From Gammaproteobacteria bacterium (GTDB lineage Bacteria; Pseudomonadota; Gammaproteobacteria; JAJPIJ01): a DNA stretch of 64,000 bases. Where the stretch lies: the NCBI GenBank assembly GCA_022071965.1, contig JAJVIQ010000020.1, positions 62,001-126,000 of the forward strand. The letters are read 5' to 3'. The notes beneath the pieces were generated by a model. That model saw only the letters and a list, made by a program, of their open reading frames with translations, was not told the DNA's origin and did not search any database. Below are positions 42,650-50,726 of this stretch, piece by piece (within the stretch, counting starts at the first letter, position 1; each line of letters opens with the position of its first letter). The position numbers and the translations under genes are program-made.

Positions 42650-43087
42650 TCAGGCGCTCAAATGAGTGCGCGCAAGCCCCGCGAGCACCCGCTCCAGATT
42701 GCGCACGAGGGCAACCTGAAAGAACGGTTTCTCGAGGAAGTCCACCGCGCCACCGCGCATCGCGCTCACGCTGGCGGCGACGTCGCCCTGGCATCCGATA
42801 ATCACCACCGGCAGGCCCGGGGCTACCTCGTGCGCCTGCAGCATCAACTCGACCCCGCTGGCATCGCTCAATTCCATGTCCGTCACCAACATTGCCGGAA
42901 CGACGCCTCGCAGCCTGTCCAGAAGTGCACGCGAACCGGTGAACGCCTCCGTACGGCAACCGTGCTGATTGATGAGCGCGCGCAATGCCGCGCCCATCTC
43001 CGCGTCACGCCCCGCGACGAAGACGAGCGGCGACACCGCCGAGCCGGCGGCGCCGTCGTCAGGCAGCTTGTCACAGGTCAATAGCAT
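42650..43087 (-). CDS. Stand-alone, degenerate receiver domain (FixT-like?)
   Basis: 145 residues, one receiver domain without output. The candidate phospho-acceptor D70 (VTDMELSD) and the lysine K120 (LEKPF) remain. The acidic pocket is reduced (VAGRDAE instead of VVDDDE) and the conserved Thr/Ser is lost (PVVIIGCQGD, with Gly where FixJ has Thr). Closest in pattern to FixJ receivers. Its ATG abuts the FNR-type stop codon (TGAATG), so it is translated with that gene. Three cysteines (C5, C44, C99). By position it could be a FixT-like inhibitor of FixL; inference only. Confidence 0.8.
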   Translation of the reverse strand: MLLTCDKLPDDGAAGSAVSPLVFVAGRDAEMGAALRALINQHGCRTEAFTGSRALLDRLRGVVPAMLVTDMELSDASGVELMLQAHEVAPGLPVVIIGCQGDVAASVSAMRGGAVDFLEKPFFQVALVRNLERVLAGLARTHLSA

Positions 43088-43843
43088 TCACCCGTTCGCA
43101 GTCAGGAGAGGCTTGCCACTCGCGCGTGCCACGGCACGCAGGCGCTCGAGAGAGGGGATGCGGATGCTGCGCCGGTCCACCTCCAGCAGTCCTTCATGCT
43201 GGAAGTTCGTGAACAGACGGCTCACGGTCTCCACGGCGAGCGCGAGGTAGCTCGCGATATCCTGCCGTGCCATCGGCAGGTTGAAGGCCACGGCCGAGTA
43301 GCCCAGATGCGCATACGCCTCCGACATCTGCAGCAGGAAGGCGGCCAGCCGCTCGTCGGCTCCGCGTTGCGCCAGCAGGACCGCCCGCGCGTGCTCCTTG
43401 GTGATCTCCCGCCCGGCATGCTTGAGTATCTGGGCATACAGCGCCGGATCGTGGTGGGCCGCATCGTCGATGACATCCAGCGGGAAGCGGCATACCGTAA
43501 TCATCTCCATCGCCTGGGTCGAGCTCGTGTGGGTCCCCTCGCCCAGTGCGTCGACACCGATGAGATCGCCGGGGAGATGAAACCGGATCACCTGTTCCAG
43601 GCCGTCTGGCGTGGAGACGTAGCTCTTCGCCGAGCCGGAGCGGACGATGTACAGGGCCTGCAGCCGCTCGCCCTGGCGAAAGAGGTGGTGGCCCCGCGGC
43701 GACGGCCTGCCGCACTTGATGCCGGTTTCCCCCACGCAATGCGACGCCACCGTGTTCATGATGCAGAGACGCTGCAGGCGGCAGTCTGCACATCGCAGCG
43801 CCGCCTGGCCGAATCTCACTACGTTGGATTCCTGCGTTTGCAT
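43088..43843 (-). CDS. FNR/FixK-type oxygen-responsive regulator
   Basis: 251 residues of the Crp-Fnr family. The N-terminal C18-x2-C21-x5-C27 and C118 (ITVCRFPLDVIDD) correspond to the four [4Fe-4S] ligands of E. coli FNR, so it should sense oxygen directly. Extra cysteines are C36 and C44. The C-terminal HTH has the FNR recognition helix E205-T-V-S208-R209, predicting TTGAT-N4-ATCAA sites. A GGAGGG Shine-Dalgarno precedes the ATG, and a FixJ-like site lies about 100 bp upstream. Confidence 0.93.
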   Translation of the reverse strand: MQTQESNVVRFGQAALRCADCRLQRLCIMNTVASHCVGETGIKCGRPSPRGHHLFRQGERLQALYIVRSGSAKSYVSTPDGLEQVIRFHLPGDLIGVDALGEGTHTSSTQAMEMITVCRFPLDVIDDAAHHDPALYAQILKHAGREITKEHARAVLLAQRGADERLAAFLLQMSEAYAHLGYSAVAFNLPMARQDIASYLALAVETVSRLFTNFQHEGLLEVDRRSIRIPSLERLRAVARASGKPLLTANG

Positions 43844-44148
43844 GTCGGTCCCTCCTCGCCGCCTTTTGGCTGATTCTGCGTGTATTCTCAGGCCGGCAGG
43901 CGCAGCCGAAGTATCCGCGCATCCGCGTAGCGGGATTGCGGAAACTACGTAGTCGATGACCGGGCGGTCGACGCTCCCGCGCGGGACGCTCCGGGCTGCT
44001 GGCCGCGAGGTTGCTTGCGCCGGATCAGAAAGGCGCCGGGACGGTGGCCTGCCAGGCCGGGAAAGGGGAGAATGACGGCGAGGCCTGTGTCGCGACGTCA
44101 TGTCGCATCGGCCGCAATGCGAATCCTCCGAGATAAGGAAAACGAGAA
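43844..44148. other. Divergent promoter region, 305 bp
   Basis: Between the FNR-type gene (minus) and a small secreted-protein gene (plus). It holds the FixJ-like site at 43940-43952 and, on the minus strand, a -10-like GATACT about 25 bp downstream of that site. No open frame with protein character was seen. Confidence 0.5.
43940..43952 (-). promoter_or_regulatory. FixJ-like binding site upstream of the FNR-type gene
   Basis: Minus strand CTACGTAGTTTCC. The core differs at one position from the FixJ class I core GTAMGTAG as I recall it, and TTTCC follows as in the Sinorhizobium fixK promoter. The -10-like GATACT lies about 25 bp downstream, so the core would sit near -49 to -42. ACTACGTAGT (43944-43953) is also a perfect palindrome and could serve the divergent gene. 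Confidence 0.55.
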
Positions 44149-44490
44149 ATGATCCAGTTCAGGCGATACGCTGCATGTCTGGCAGCCAGCGTTGCGATTC
44201 TCTTCGCGGCCGGTGCCGCGGCGGTGGAATGCTATCCGGAGGTCCGAATGCAGCAGGACCTCGACAGTCGCGGATTCACCCTGCACGAATCGGTGAAGGC
44301 CGAGCGCATGGACCTGCTCGCTTACGCCAGCGATGCGGAGAAGAAATGGGTGATCATGGCCCGACCGGAGGAAGGCATGGTCGCGGGCGGTGTCCCGGGG
44401 GAGTCCACGCTCTGCCCGCTTGACGCCGGGGATGGCGACCTCGAGGCCTTGAAGGGCAGCCCGTACTTCCGGAAATTCTTCGTCAAATAG
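44149..44490 (+). CDS. Small secreted protein of unknown function
   Basis: 113 residues with a signal peptide (RRYAACLAASVAILFAAGAAA, cleaved about residue 25). The mature part of about 88 residues has two cysteines (C28, C89) that may pair. No family was recognised. The ATG is preceded by an AAGGA-type Shine-Dalgarno somewhat far away. It is divergent from the FNR-type gene and may share its control region. Confidence 0.7.
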   Translation: MIQFRRYAACLAASVAILFAAGAAAVECYPEVRMQQDLDSRGFTLHESVKAERMDLLAYASDAEKKWVIMARPEEGMVAGGVPGESTLCPLDAGDGDLEALKGSPYFRKFFVK

Positions 44491-44614
44491 CACGGGCAGA
44501 AGGGCTGCGTACGTCGGCCGAGTCGTCCTCGCTCTCCAGCAGGCCGCCGGTTCGCGGCACGCGCGTGATTCAGGCGATCGCCTCCGCCCCCGAACGGCGG
44601 CGGGAGAGCGCCGC

Positions 44615-44992
44615 CTACCGATAACCCTGTTCGCCGTGCCTGGCGTCGACGGCCTTGCCGAGCGAGAGCGACATCATCAGCAGCGCGATACGCTCGTGCA
44701 TGATGAGTGTGTGCCGGTTGCCGCTCTTCATCATGTGCTGGCGCAGCGCCTCGCGCACGGCACCGGAGCCGGTGACGTCGATGATGATGTCGATCTTTTC
44801 TCCCTCATCAGCCAATTTCATGAAATCGGAGGTGACCGCTATCCCGTTCTCGCGTGCCAGTCGTACTCCAGGGAGATCGAGGTTCAGGTCGGCGACGCCC
44901 GCCAGCTCGACGAACGGCGCGGCGATCAGTTGCTTCAACAGCGGCGTGCCGGTTTCACCGGCACCTATTACTGCAATGCGAAACGTTGTCAT
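44615..44992 (-). CDS. Small Rossmann-fold protein, unknown function
   Basis: 125 residues. The start FRIAVIGAGETGTPLLKQL is a typical NAD(P)-binding motif of homoserine-dehydrogenase-like or aspartate-dehydrogenase-like folds. The chain ends after about one Rossmann domain, so the catalytic domain is missing. ATG at 44992 chosen; the frame is open upstream but not protein-like. It lies 143 bp downstream of fixJ on the same strand. It could be a nucleotide-binding sensor; the function is not known. Confidence 0.65.
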   Translation of the reverse strand: MTTFRIAVIGAGETGTPLLKQLIAAPFVELAGVADLNLDLPGVRLARENGIAVTSDFMKLADEGEKIDIIIDVTGSGAVREALRQHMMKSGNRHTLIMHERIALLMMSLSLGKAVDARHGEQGYR

Positions 44993-45135
44993 GGGCGCGA
45001 TCTCCAGCCGGGGAATGGGCATGCTCCGGGACATGCCCGACGGTTCTAGCGAGAAGCATGCCAGCCAGGAGCACCCGATCATGGTGCCCCCGCACCTCGC
45101 GGGCAGTCAGGAATCCGCCCCCGCGCCCTCCCGTC

Positions 45136-45744
45136 TCATTTGAGCCCGAGGTTCGCCGCCACCAGTTCGGCGAGCGAGCGCACCTCCATCTTCTCCATGA
45201 CATGCGCGCGATGCAGCTCCACGGTGCGCTCGCTCAGCCCGAGCTCGATCGCGATGACCTTGTTGGCCTGACCGGCGACCACCCGCTCCATGATCTCGCG
45301 TTCGCGCGGCGTGAGCCTGTCGCGGCGTTCACGCAGGGACTGCTGCTCCACATCGGAATTGCGCCGCGCGATGTCTTCGCCGAGTGCCGCCTGCACGCGA
45401 TCGAGCAGATCCTGATCGTTGAACGGTTTCTGCAGAAAATCGAAGGCCCCCTTCTTGATGGCGCGCACCGCCATCGGCACGTCCCCGTGGCCGGTGATGA
45501 AAATGACCGGAAGGCGCATCCCCTTCGCGCACATCTGCTCGAAGAGCTGCAGGCCGCTCATGCCGGGCATGCGGATGTCCAGCAGCACGCACCCTCCCTG
45601 CGCGCCCGAGACTTCGGCCAGGAACGCCGCCGCCGAGGGGAACAGGGCGGACTTCAGGCCGACTGAGTTCAGCAGCATGCGCAGCGAGCCGCGAACGGCA
45701 TCGTCGTCGTCGACGACGAAAACGGTCTGTTCGGATTCACTCAT
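45136..45744 (-). CDS. fixJ: Response regulator FixJ
   Basis: 202 residues. The receiver domain is complete: VVDDDD acidic pocket, phospho-acceptor D56 (LLDIRMPG), T in FITGHGDV, and K in LQKPF. The output is a LuxR-type HTH (LTPREREIMERVVAGQANKVIAIELGLS). Pairs with the FixL kinase, whose stop codon overlaps its ATG by 8 bp. Confidence 0.94.
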   Translation of the reverse strand: MSESEQTVFVVDDDDAVRGSLRMLLNSVGLKSALFPSAAAFLAEVSGAQGGCVLLDIRMPGMSGLQLFEQMCAKGMRLPVIFITGHGDVPMAVRAIKKGAFDFLQKPFNDQDLLDRVQAALGEDIARRNSDVEQQSLRERRDRLTPREREIMERVVAGQANKVIAIELGLSERTVELHRAHVMEKMEVRSLAELVAANLGLK

Positions 45745-47290
45745 GTTCGACGGGTTGTGCGACCGGCAGCGAGACGTGGAATTCCGCGCCGCCACCCTCG
45801 TGTTCGCTGTACCAGGTTCGGCCGCCGAAGGCGGCCACGATGCTGCCGCTGATCGACAGGCCCAGGCCAATGCCGTGCGCCTTGGTGGTGAAAAAGGGCG
45901 CGAACAGACGCTCCACATCTCCGGGGCTGACGCCCGGGCCGCGATCGGTCACCGAAAATTCTATCGCCGCACCCGGACCGCGCGCCGACCGGATCGCGAT
46001 GACGCGCTCCCCCGGCGGCACCTCGGCCATCGCGTCGACCGCGTTGCGGATGAAATTCAGCGCGACCTGCTGAAGCTGCACGGCGTCGGCCTGCACCGGC
46101 GGCAGATCCGGGGCGAGCGCGAGCTCCACGCGCGTGTAGTGATGCCGGAGATCGACGTCGGCAAACCGGATCACCGCGCGCAGCTGCTCGTTGATGTCGA
46201 CCAGCTCGCTGCGGATTTCCTCGCGGCGCATGAACCCCCGCAACCGCTGGATGATGTCGCCTGCCCTCTCCGCCTGGCGCGCTATCTGCTCGAGGGCCTC
46301 CTCGAAATCCTGCGCTCCCTGTGCGCCGCGGGCGAGCATGCGGCGCGCGGCCTGGGCGTAGGTGGCGATGGCCGTCAGAGGCTGGGTGATTTCGTGCGCG
46401 ATGCCCGAGGCCATCTCGCCCATGGTCGACAGCCGCCCGACATGCGCCAGCCGGTCGCGCTGCTCGCGGACCTGCTGTTCCATCATCAACTCCGAGGAAC
46501 GATCCAGCACCTGGGCGACGAACAGGGGCTGCCCGTCCTGTACCGTATAACTGCAATGCAGGCTGCACGGGGTGAGGCCGCCGTCCGGCCTGCGTATGCG
46601 GACATCCTGTGTGTCGGGCTGGCTCGCGCGCTGCGCCGCCTGCCTCATCTCATCGACGATGCCGCGATCCTCGGCCGCCACGAGGTCGGCGAAGTGCATG
46701 CCGAGGAGAACCCCCTGCGCGCGGCCGCAAAGCCGGCAGAACTCGGGATTGACGGTACGTATGCGGCAGAGCCCGTCGGCCATGAAAATGCCGGCCGGCG
46801 CATTGTCGATGATCAGGCGCAATTCGGCCTCGCGCGCGCGGATGGCGGCCTCGGCGTTCTTGCGCCACGAAATATCACGCACGATACCGACGAACTGCAT
46901 GCGTTCGCCGCGCGCCTCGCCGATGGCGATGTCCAGCGGGAAGACGGTTCCGTCCTTGCGCAGGCCCTGCGCCTCACGGCCGATCCCGATGATCCTGGGC
47001 ACGCCCGTGCGCAGGTAGTTCCTCAGGTACCGATCGTGCTCGCCCTGCCAGGGCTCCGGCATCAGCATCTTGACGTTTCGGCCGATGACCTCCGCGGCGC
47101 GATAGCCGAAGATGCGCTCGGCCGCGGGGTTGAACACCTCGATGCGGCCCCATTGATCGATGATGATCAGTCCGTCGACCATCGCGTTCAGCGCCGCCTC
47201 GAACCGCGCCCGATAGCCACCGGGATCCTGCTGCGTAGTGCCGGCCGGTGTGCCTTCGGGAGGCGCGCCCGGCATGGGAACATGGTCCAT
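45737..47290 (-). CDS. fixL: Oxygen-sensing histidine kinase FixL
   Basis: 517 residues. PAS-1 (about 27-140) is the heme-binding type: proximal histidine H85 in GEHDRYLRNYL and the oxygen-gating arginine R105 in IIGIGRE, followed by RKDGTVFPLD, as in rhizobial FixL. A second PAS (about 150-265) follows. HisKA has H299 (GIAHEITQPL) and the ATPase domain has N, G1 and G2 boxes (FIRNAVDAM, DRGPGV, GLGLSIS). No membrane segment, so a soluble sensor. ATG at 47290 chosen. Confidence 0.94.
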   Translation of the reverse strand: MDHVPMPGAPPEGTPAGTTQQDPGGYRARFEAALNAMVDGLIIIDQWGRIEVFNPAAERIFGYRAAEVIGRNVKMLMPEPWQGEHDRYLRNYLRTGVPRIIGIGREAQGLRKDGTVFPLDIAIGEARGERMQFVGIVRDISWRKNAEAAIRAREAELRLIIDNAPAGIFMADGLCRIRTVNPEFCRLCGRAQGVLLGMHFADLVAAEDRGIVDEMRQAAQRASQPDTQDVRIRRPDGGLTPCSLHCSYTVQDGQPLFVAQVLDRSSELMMEQQVREQRDRLAHVGRLSTMGEMASGIAHEITQPLTAIATYAQAARRMLARGAQGAQDFEEALEQIARQAERAGDIIQRLRGFMRREEIRSELVDINEQLRAVIRFADVDLRHHYTRVELALAPDLPPVQADAVQLQQVALNFIRNAVDAMAEVPPGERVIAIRSARGPGAAIEFSVTDRGPGVSPGDVERLFAPFFTTKAHGIGLGLSISGSIVAAFGGRTWYSEHEGGGAEFHVSLPVAQPVEHE

Positions 47291-47601
47291 GGCGCATATT
47301 GTCGTTAATCTGCGCGCCATACTCCACTACCCGGGCCCCGCATATGGGCATCGCCCTGCTGCCGGTGCGCCGCGCCTGGCGCACCGCAGGCTTCGGGCTT
47401 CCGTGGGGCTGGATGCCCTGCGGCCTGGTCTGCCGCGCCCTGGGCCACGCCGCCGCATCCGGCCACCGGCACGACGGGGCGCTGTACATGCTTGTCTTCG
47501 GGGCCGGCACGCTGCCGGCGATGAGCAGTCCTGCACGCGGGCAAGTCCCATCGCCGCCAGCGCGTCCGGGCGTCCCGCCACGACAGAGGCCTGGAGGTTG
47601 T
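47291..47601. other. Non-coding stretch, 311 bp, with gene remnant
   Basis: Between fixL and ccoS. The plus strand carries a fragment of a TauE/SafE-type gene (listed separately). The rest holds nothing recognised. The fixL promoter must lie here or within the remnant. Confidence 0.5.
47344..47529 (+). pseudogene. Remnant of a TauE/SafE-family membrane protein gene
   Basis: About 60 codons read LLPVRRAWRTAGFGLPWGWM, PCGLV, then GALYMLVFGAGTLPAM. This is the conserved core of the sulfite-exporter-like protein that often follows ccoS in cbb3 clusters. The frame is not protein-like before LLPV and after GTLPAM, so both ends are lost. It lies on the strand opposite ccoIS, so the fragment is also inverted relative to the usual order. 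Confidence 0.65.
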
Positions 47602-47772
47602 TCAGTCCCCGCCGCCTTGCGCCGGCGGAACATCGTCGTCGTCCATGAGTATCTGGTGAGCGGGGCCCTCCAGGTCGTCGAACTGACCCGAGCCGACGGC
47701 CCAGAGGAAGGCCCAGACGATCACTCCCACGATCACCAGGGAGATCGGGATCAGCAGATAGATGATCTCCAT
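47602..47772 (-). CDS. ccoS: cbb3-type oxidase assembly protein CcoS
   Basis: 56 residues. One membrane segment (about 4-25, MEIIYLLIPISLVIVGVIVW) followed by the family signature AFLWAVGSGQFDDLEGPAH and an acidic tail. CcoS is required for heme and copper insertion into the cbb3 oxidase. It begins 10 bp after the ccoI stop. Confidence 0.9.
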   Translation of the reverse strand: MEIIYLLIPISLVIVGVIVWAFLWAVGSGQFDDLEGPAHQILMDDDDVPPAQGGGD

Positions 47773-47781
47773 GCAGCATCC

Positions 47782-50280
47782 TCACCGCGGCTCGGCAACG
47801 CTGCGCAGGCGCAGCGCGTTGCCCAGCACGAACAGCGAACTCAATGACATGCCGGCGGCGGCGATGAGCGGGTTGACCAGGCCGAGCACCGCCGCCGGCA
47901 ACCCAGTCACGTTGTAGAACAGCGCCCACCACAGGTTCCCGCGGATGATCCGGCAGGTCTTGCGCGCGTGCTCCACGGCCAGGAGCACGCCGCGCAGATC
48001 GCCCCGCAGCAGCACCATGTCGGCGCTGCTGTGCGCCAGGGCGGCACCGCCGCCCATGGCGATCGAGACCTGGGCGCCGGCCAGCACCGGGGCATCGTTC
48101 ACGCCATCCCCGATCATCATCACCACGGCGCCGCCACGCTGCAACTCACGCACGGCCTGCAGCTTCGCCTCCGGGTTCATGCCGGCACGCCGGTCCTCGA
48201 TCCCGACGGCGTCGGCGACCGCCGCCGACACCGGCTGCTGATCGCCGGTCAGCAAAGTCACCCGCAGCCCCCTGGCGCGCAACGCCCGCACGACAGCGGC
48301 GGCCTCCGGCCGGATCTCGTCGAGCAGCGTGTAGGCCGCGACCAGGCGATCCTCGCTCGCGAGCACCACGGTCGTGCCGATCGGCCCCGGCCCCGGCCCC
48401 GACCCCGCCGCCGGGAGCGGTTGCAGGCCGGTGTGCCCGGCGATGAACCGCGGGGAGCCGAGGAACCATCGCCGATCGCCGATCTCCCCGTGGATCCCGG
48501 CACCGGGCTCGCTGATCACGCCGGCGGCGCACGGCACGCACAGCCCCCGCGCCGCCGCGCGGAAGGCGTGCGCGATGGGATGCTCCGAGTGCTGCTCGAG
48601 CGCGGCCGCGAGCGCGAGGCATTCCGCCGCGCCGTGGCTGCCGAGCAGCGCGGTATGCGCCAGGCGCGGGGCTCCGTGCGTGAGCGTGCCGGTCTTGTCG
48701 AAGACGATATGTGTCACGCGCGCCGCCGTCTCGATGGCGGCGCTGCGCACCACCAGCACGCCCCTCGACATCAGCGCATTGATGGCGCAGGTCATCGCCG
48801 CCGGAGCGGCCAGCGACAGCGCGCATGGACAGGTGATGACCAGCACGGCCAGCACGTTCGCGAACCAATGCCCGGTGTGGGCGGCGATGCCGGCGAGCGC
48901 GGTCAGCGCCGCGATGAGCAGCACGGCGCCCACGAACCACCCGGCGATGCGGTCGGCGAGCGCAGTCAGCCGCGGCCGCTCGCCGAGGGCGCGCTCCAGC
49001 GTCGCCACGATGCCCGCGAGCAGCGTGTTCTCGCCGACGCGCGTTACCGTCATCTGCAATGGACTGTCGACGTTGATCGAGCCCCCGATGAGCACGGCGC
49101 CCTCCTCCTTGGGCACCGGCGTACTCTCGCCGGTGAGCAGGGATTCGTTGACGGTCGAAACGCCCTCCGCGACCACGCCGTCGGCGGGGATCTCCTCGCC
49201 CGGGCGAACGAGCAGCCGGTCCCCGGGAACGAGCTCCGCCGGTGCAGCCATCTCCATCGTGCCCCCGGTCGCGGGATTGAATCGGCGCGCCAGCAGCGGC
49301 AGGTGCCGTCCCATGCGCTCCACGGATTCGATGGCCCGCGCCCGCGCCATGAATTCCAGGTACCGCGCCGCGAGCAGGAAGGTCACGAACATCACCACGG
49401 CGTCGAAATACGTCGTACCGCGATCGGCCAACGTGTTCCACGCGCTGCCCACGTAGGCCAGCAGGATCCCGAGGGACACCGACAGGTCCATGTTGAGCGT
49501 GCCGCCGCGCAGTCCGCGCCACGCCGACTGCAGGAAACCCGTGCCGGAGTAGAAAACCACCGGGGTCGTCAGCAGCAGGTTGATGACGTTGAGAAACTGA
49601 CGGTGATCGGCCGCGATGTAGCCGTCGTCAAAATAGAACGCGGTGGCCACCATCATCACCTGCATTCCGAGCACCAGGGCCACGCCCAATCTGCGCAGCA
49701 GCGTGCGACGTTCGCGGTCGCTGCCCTGTTGTTGTCGCCGCGGATCGTAGGGTTGCGCACCGTAGCCCAGCCGCTCGATGCCGCGGATGAGGCCGGAGAT
49801 TTCCACGCCGGCGCTGTGCACCACCCGCGCGCGGCGCGTGCTGTAATTGAGCCCCACCTCCAGCACGCCGGGCTGCTGCGCAAGGTAGCGCTCGATGAGC
49901 CACAGGCAGGCCGGGCAGGCCACCTTCTCGATCATGAGCGAGCTCTCCGCGGAGCCGTCGACGCGCTCGCGCGTGAACTGTCTGCGCACGGCGGGATGAT
50001 CCCACGCCGCCAGGCGTTCACGCACGGCCGCCGGCATTTCCTCGACACGGGGCGAGACGACGGTACGGTGCCGGTAGAATTCCGAGAGGCCAGCTCCGAC
50101 GATCAGCGTCGCCGCGGCCTGGCAACCGCGGCAGCACATGGGTTGCCGCTCGCCCTCGATCTCCACCCGCAGGTCCGTGCCGGCAGGCACGGGTTCCCCG
50201 CAGTGGAAACAGGGCGCGTCCGCGCGGGTGGGCATGTCCATGGGCATCGGGGGGGCGATCTCGACGGCAGTGCTCAACAT
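47782..50280 (-). CDS. ccoI: Copper-exporting P-type ATPase CcoI/FixI
   Basis: 832 residues. N-terminal Cys-rich metal site (CFHCG ... CCRGC) and an HMA domain with CPAC (ACPACLWLIE) typical of FixI/CcoI. Membrane copper site CPC in VITCPCALSLA. Actuator TGES, phosphorylation motif DKTGTLTHG and hinge GDGVNDAP are all intact. CcoI supplies copper for cbb3 cytochrome oxidase. The oxidase genes ccoNOP and ccoGH are not in the window. An FNR box lies 350 bp upstream. Confidence 0.94.
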   Translation of the reverse strand: MLSTAVEIAPPMPMDMPTRADAPCFHCGEPVPAGTDLRVEIEGERQPMCCRGCQAAATLIVGAGLSEFYRHRTVVSPRVEEMPAAVRERLAAWDHPAVRRQFTRERVDGSAESSLMIEKVACPACLWLIERYLAQQPGVLEVGLNYSTRRARVVHSAGVEISGLIRGIERLGYGAQPYDPRRQQQGSDRERRTLLRRLGVALVLGMQVMMVATAFYFDDGYIAADHRQFLNVINLLLTTPVVFYSGTGFLQSAWRGLRGGTLNMDLSVSLGILLAYVGSAWNTLADRGTTYFDAVVMFVTFLLAARYLEFMARARAIESVERMGRHLPLLARRFNPATGGTMEMAAPAELVPGDRLLVRPGEEIPADGVVAEGVSTVNESLLTGESTPVPKEEGAVLIGGSINVDSPLQMTVTRVGENTLLAGIVATLERALGERPRLTALADRIAGWFVGAVLLIAALTALAGIAAHTGHWFANVLAVLVITCPCALSLAAPAAMTCAINALMSRGVLVVRSAAIETAARVTHIVFDKTGTLTHGAPRLAHTALLGSHGAAECLALAAALEQHSEHPIAHAFRAAARGLCVPCAAGVISEPGAGIHGEIGDRRWFLGSPRFIAGHTGLQPLPAAGSGPGPGPIGTTVVLASEDRLVAAYTLLDEIRPEAAAVVRALRARGLRVTLLTGDQQPVSAAVADAVGIEDRRAGMNPEAKLQAVRELQRGGAVVMMIGDGVNDAPVLAGAQVSIAMGGGAALAHSSADMVLLRGDLRGVLLAVEHARKTCRIIRGNLWWALFYNVTGLPAAVLGLVNPLIAAAGMSLSSLFVLGNALRLRSVAEPR

Positions 50281-50726
50281 CCTGACTCCCGAGGCTCGAA
50301 TGTCAATTGCCCGTCCCGGTGCCCAGCGGTTTCCCCTGCGCTGACGGTTTTTTGACGTTTGGGGGTGTCGGTGTGCAATTCCACGCCCCCGCGCTCCATA
50401 ATCGCCTTACCTGAGCATCTCGATGGAAGTGCCTGTAGACGGAGTGTTTTTCGACATTCGCGGGCGGACGCGCGAATGGCGGCGCTGACCGGGGGGATCG
50501 GCGCGGCTGGAGCTTTTCTTGCAGTGCGGTTCAAGCCACTCGAGGGCGCCGCGCCGTGCGGCATTAGCAGGGGGCCACACCGAGTTCCACATGAGAAACC
50601 CAGCGCTCATTATCCCGTCCGCCGCCCGATCGGGGTTGATCGGCATCAACGCCATCGGTCGATGAATCCGCGGATCCACCCTCCAGGCACGTTCACTCCG
50701 GAGCCGCATTCGCCACCGACCGTGCG
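50281..50726. other. Divergent intergenic region, 446 bp
   Basis: Between ccoI (minus) and a multi-PAS kinase (plus). It holds the FNR-class-II promoter at 50609-50649, with a long leader of about 320 nt before ccoI. Short minus-strand frames inside this leader show no recognised protein. Confidence 0.5.
50609..50649 (-). promoter_or_regulatory. FNR box with -10 element, directed toward ccoI
   Basis: TTGAT-CGGC-ATCAA (50636-50649) is a perfect FNR/Anr/FixK consensus. On the minus strand GATAAT (50614-50609), a 5 of 6 match to the -10 consensus, is centred 31 bp away, exactly the class II geometry. The expected start is about 50602, giving a long leader before ccoI. Rhizobial fixGHIS is activated by FixK from such boxes, which supports the reading. 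Confidence 0.7.

Noticed and set aside
50274-50564. Short minus-strand frames in the ccoI leader
   Set aside because: They do not resemble CcoG, CcoH or other cbb3 assembly proteins and have no clear start signals.
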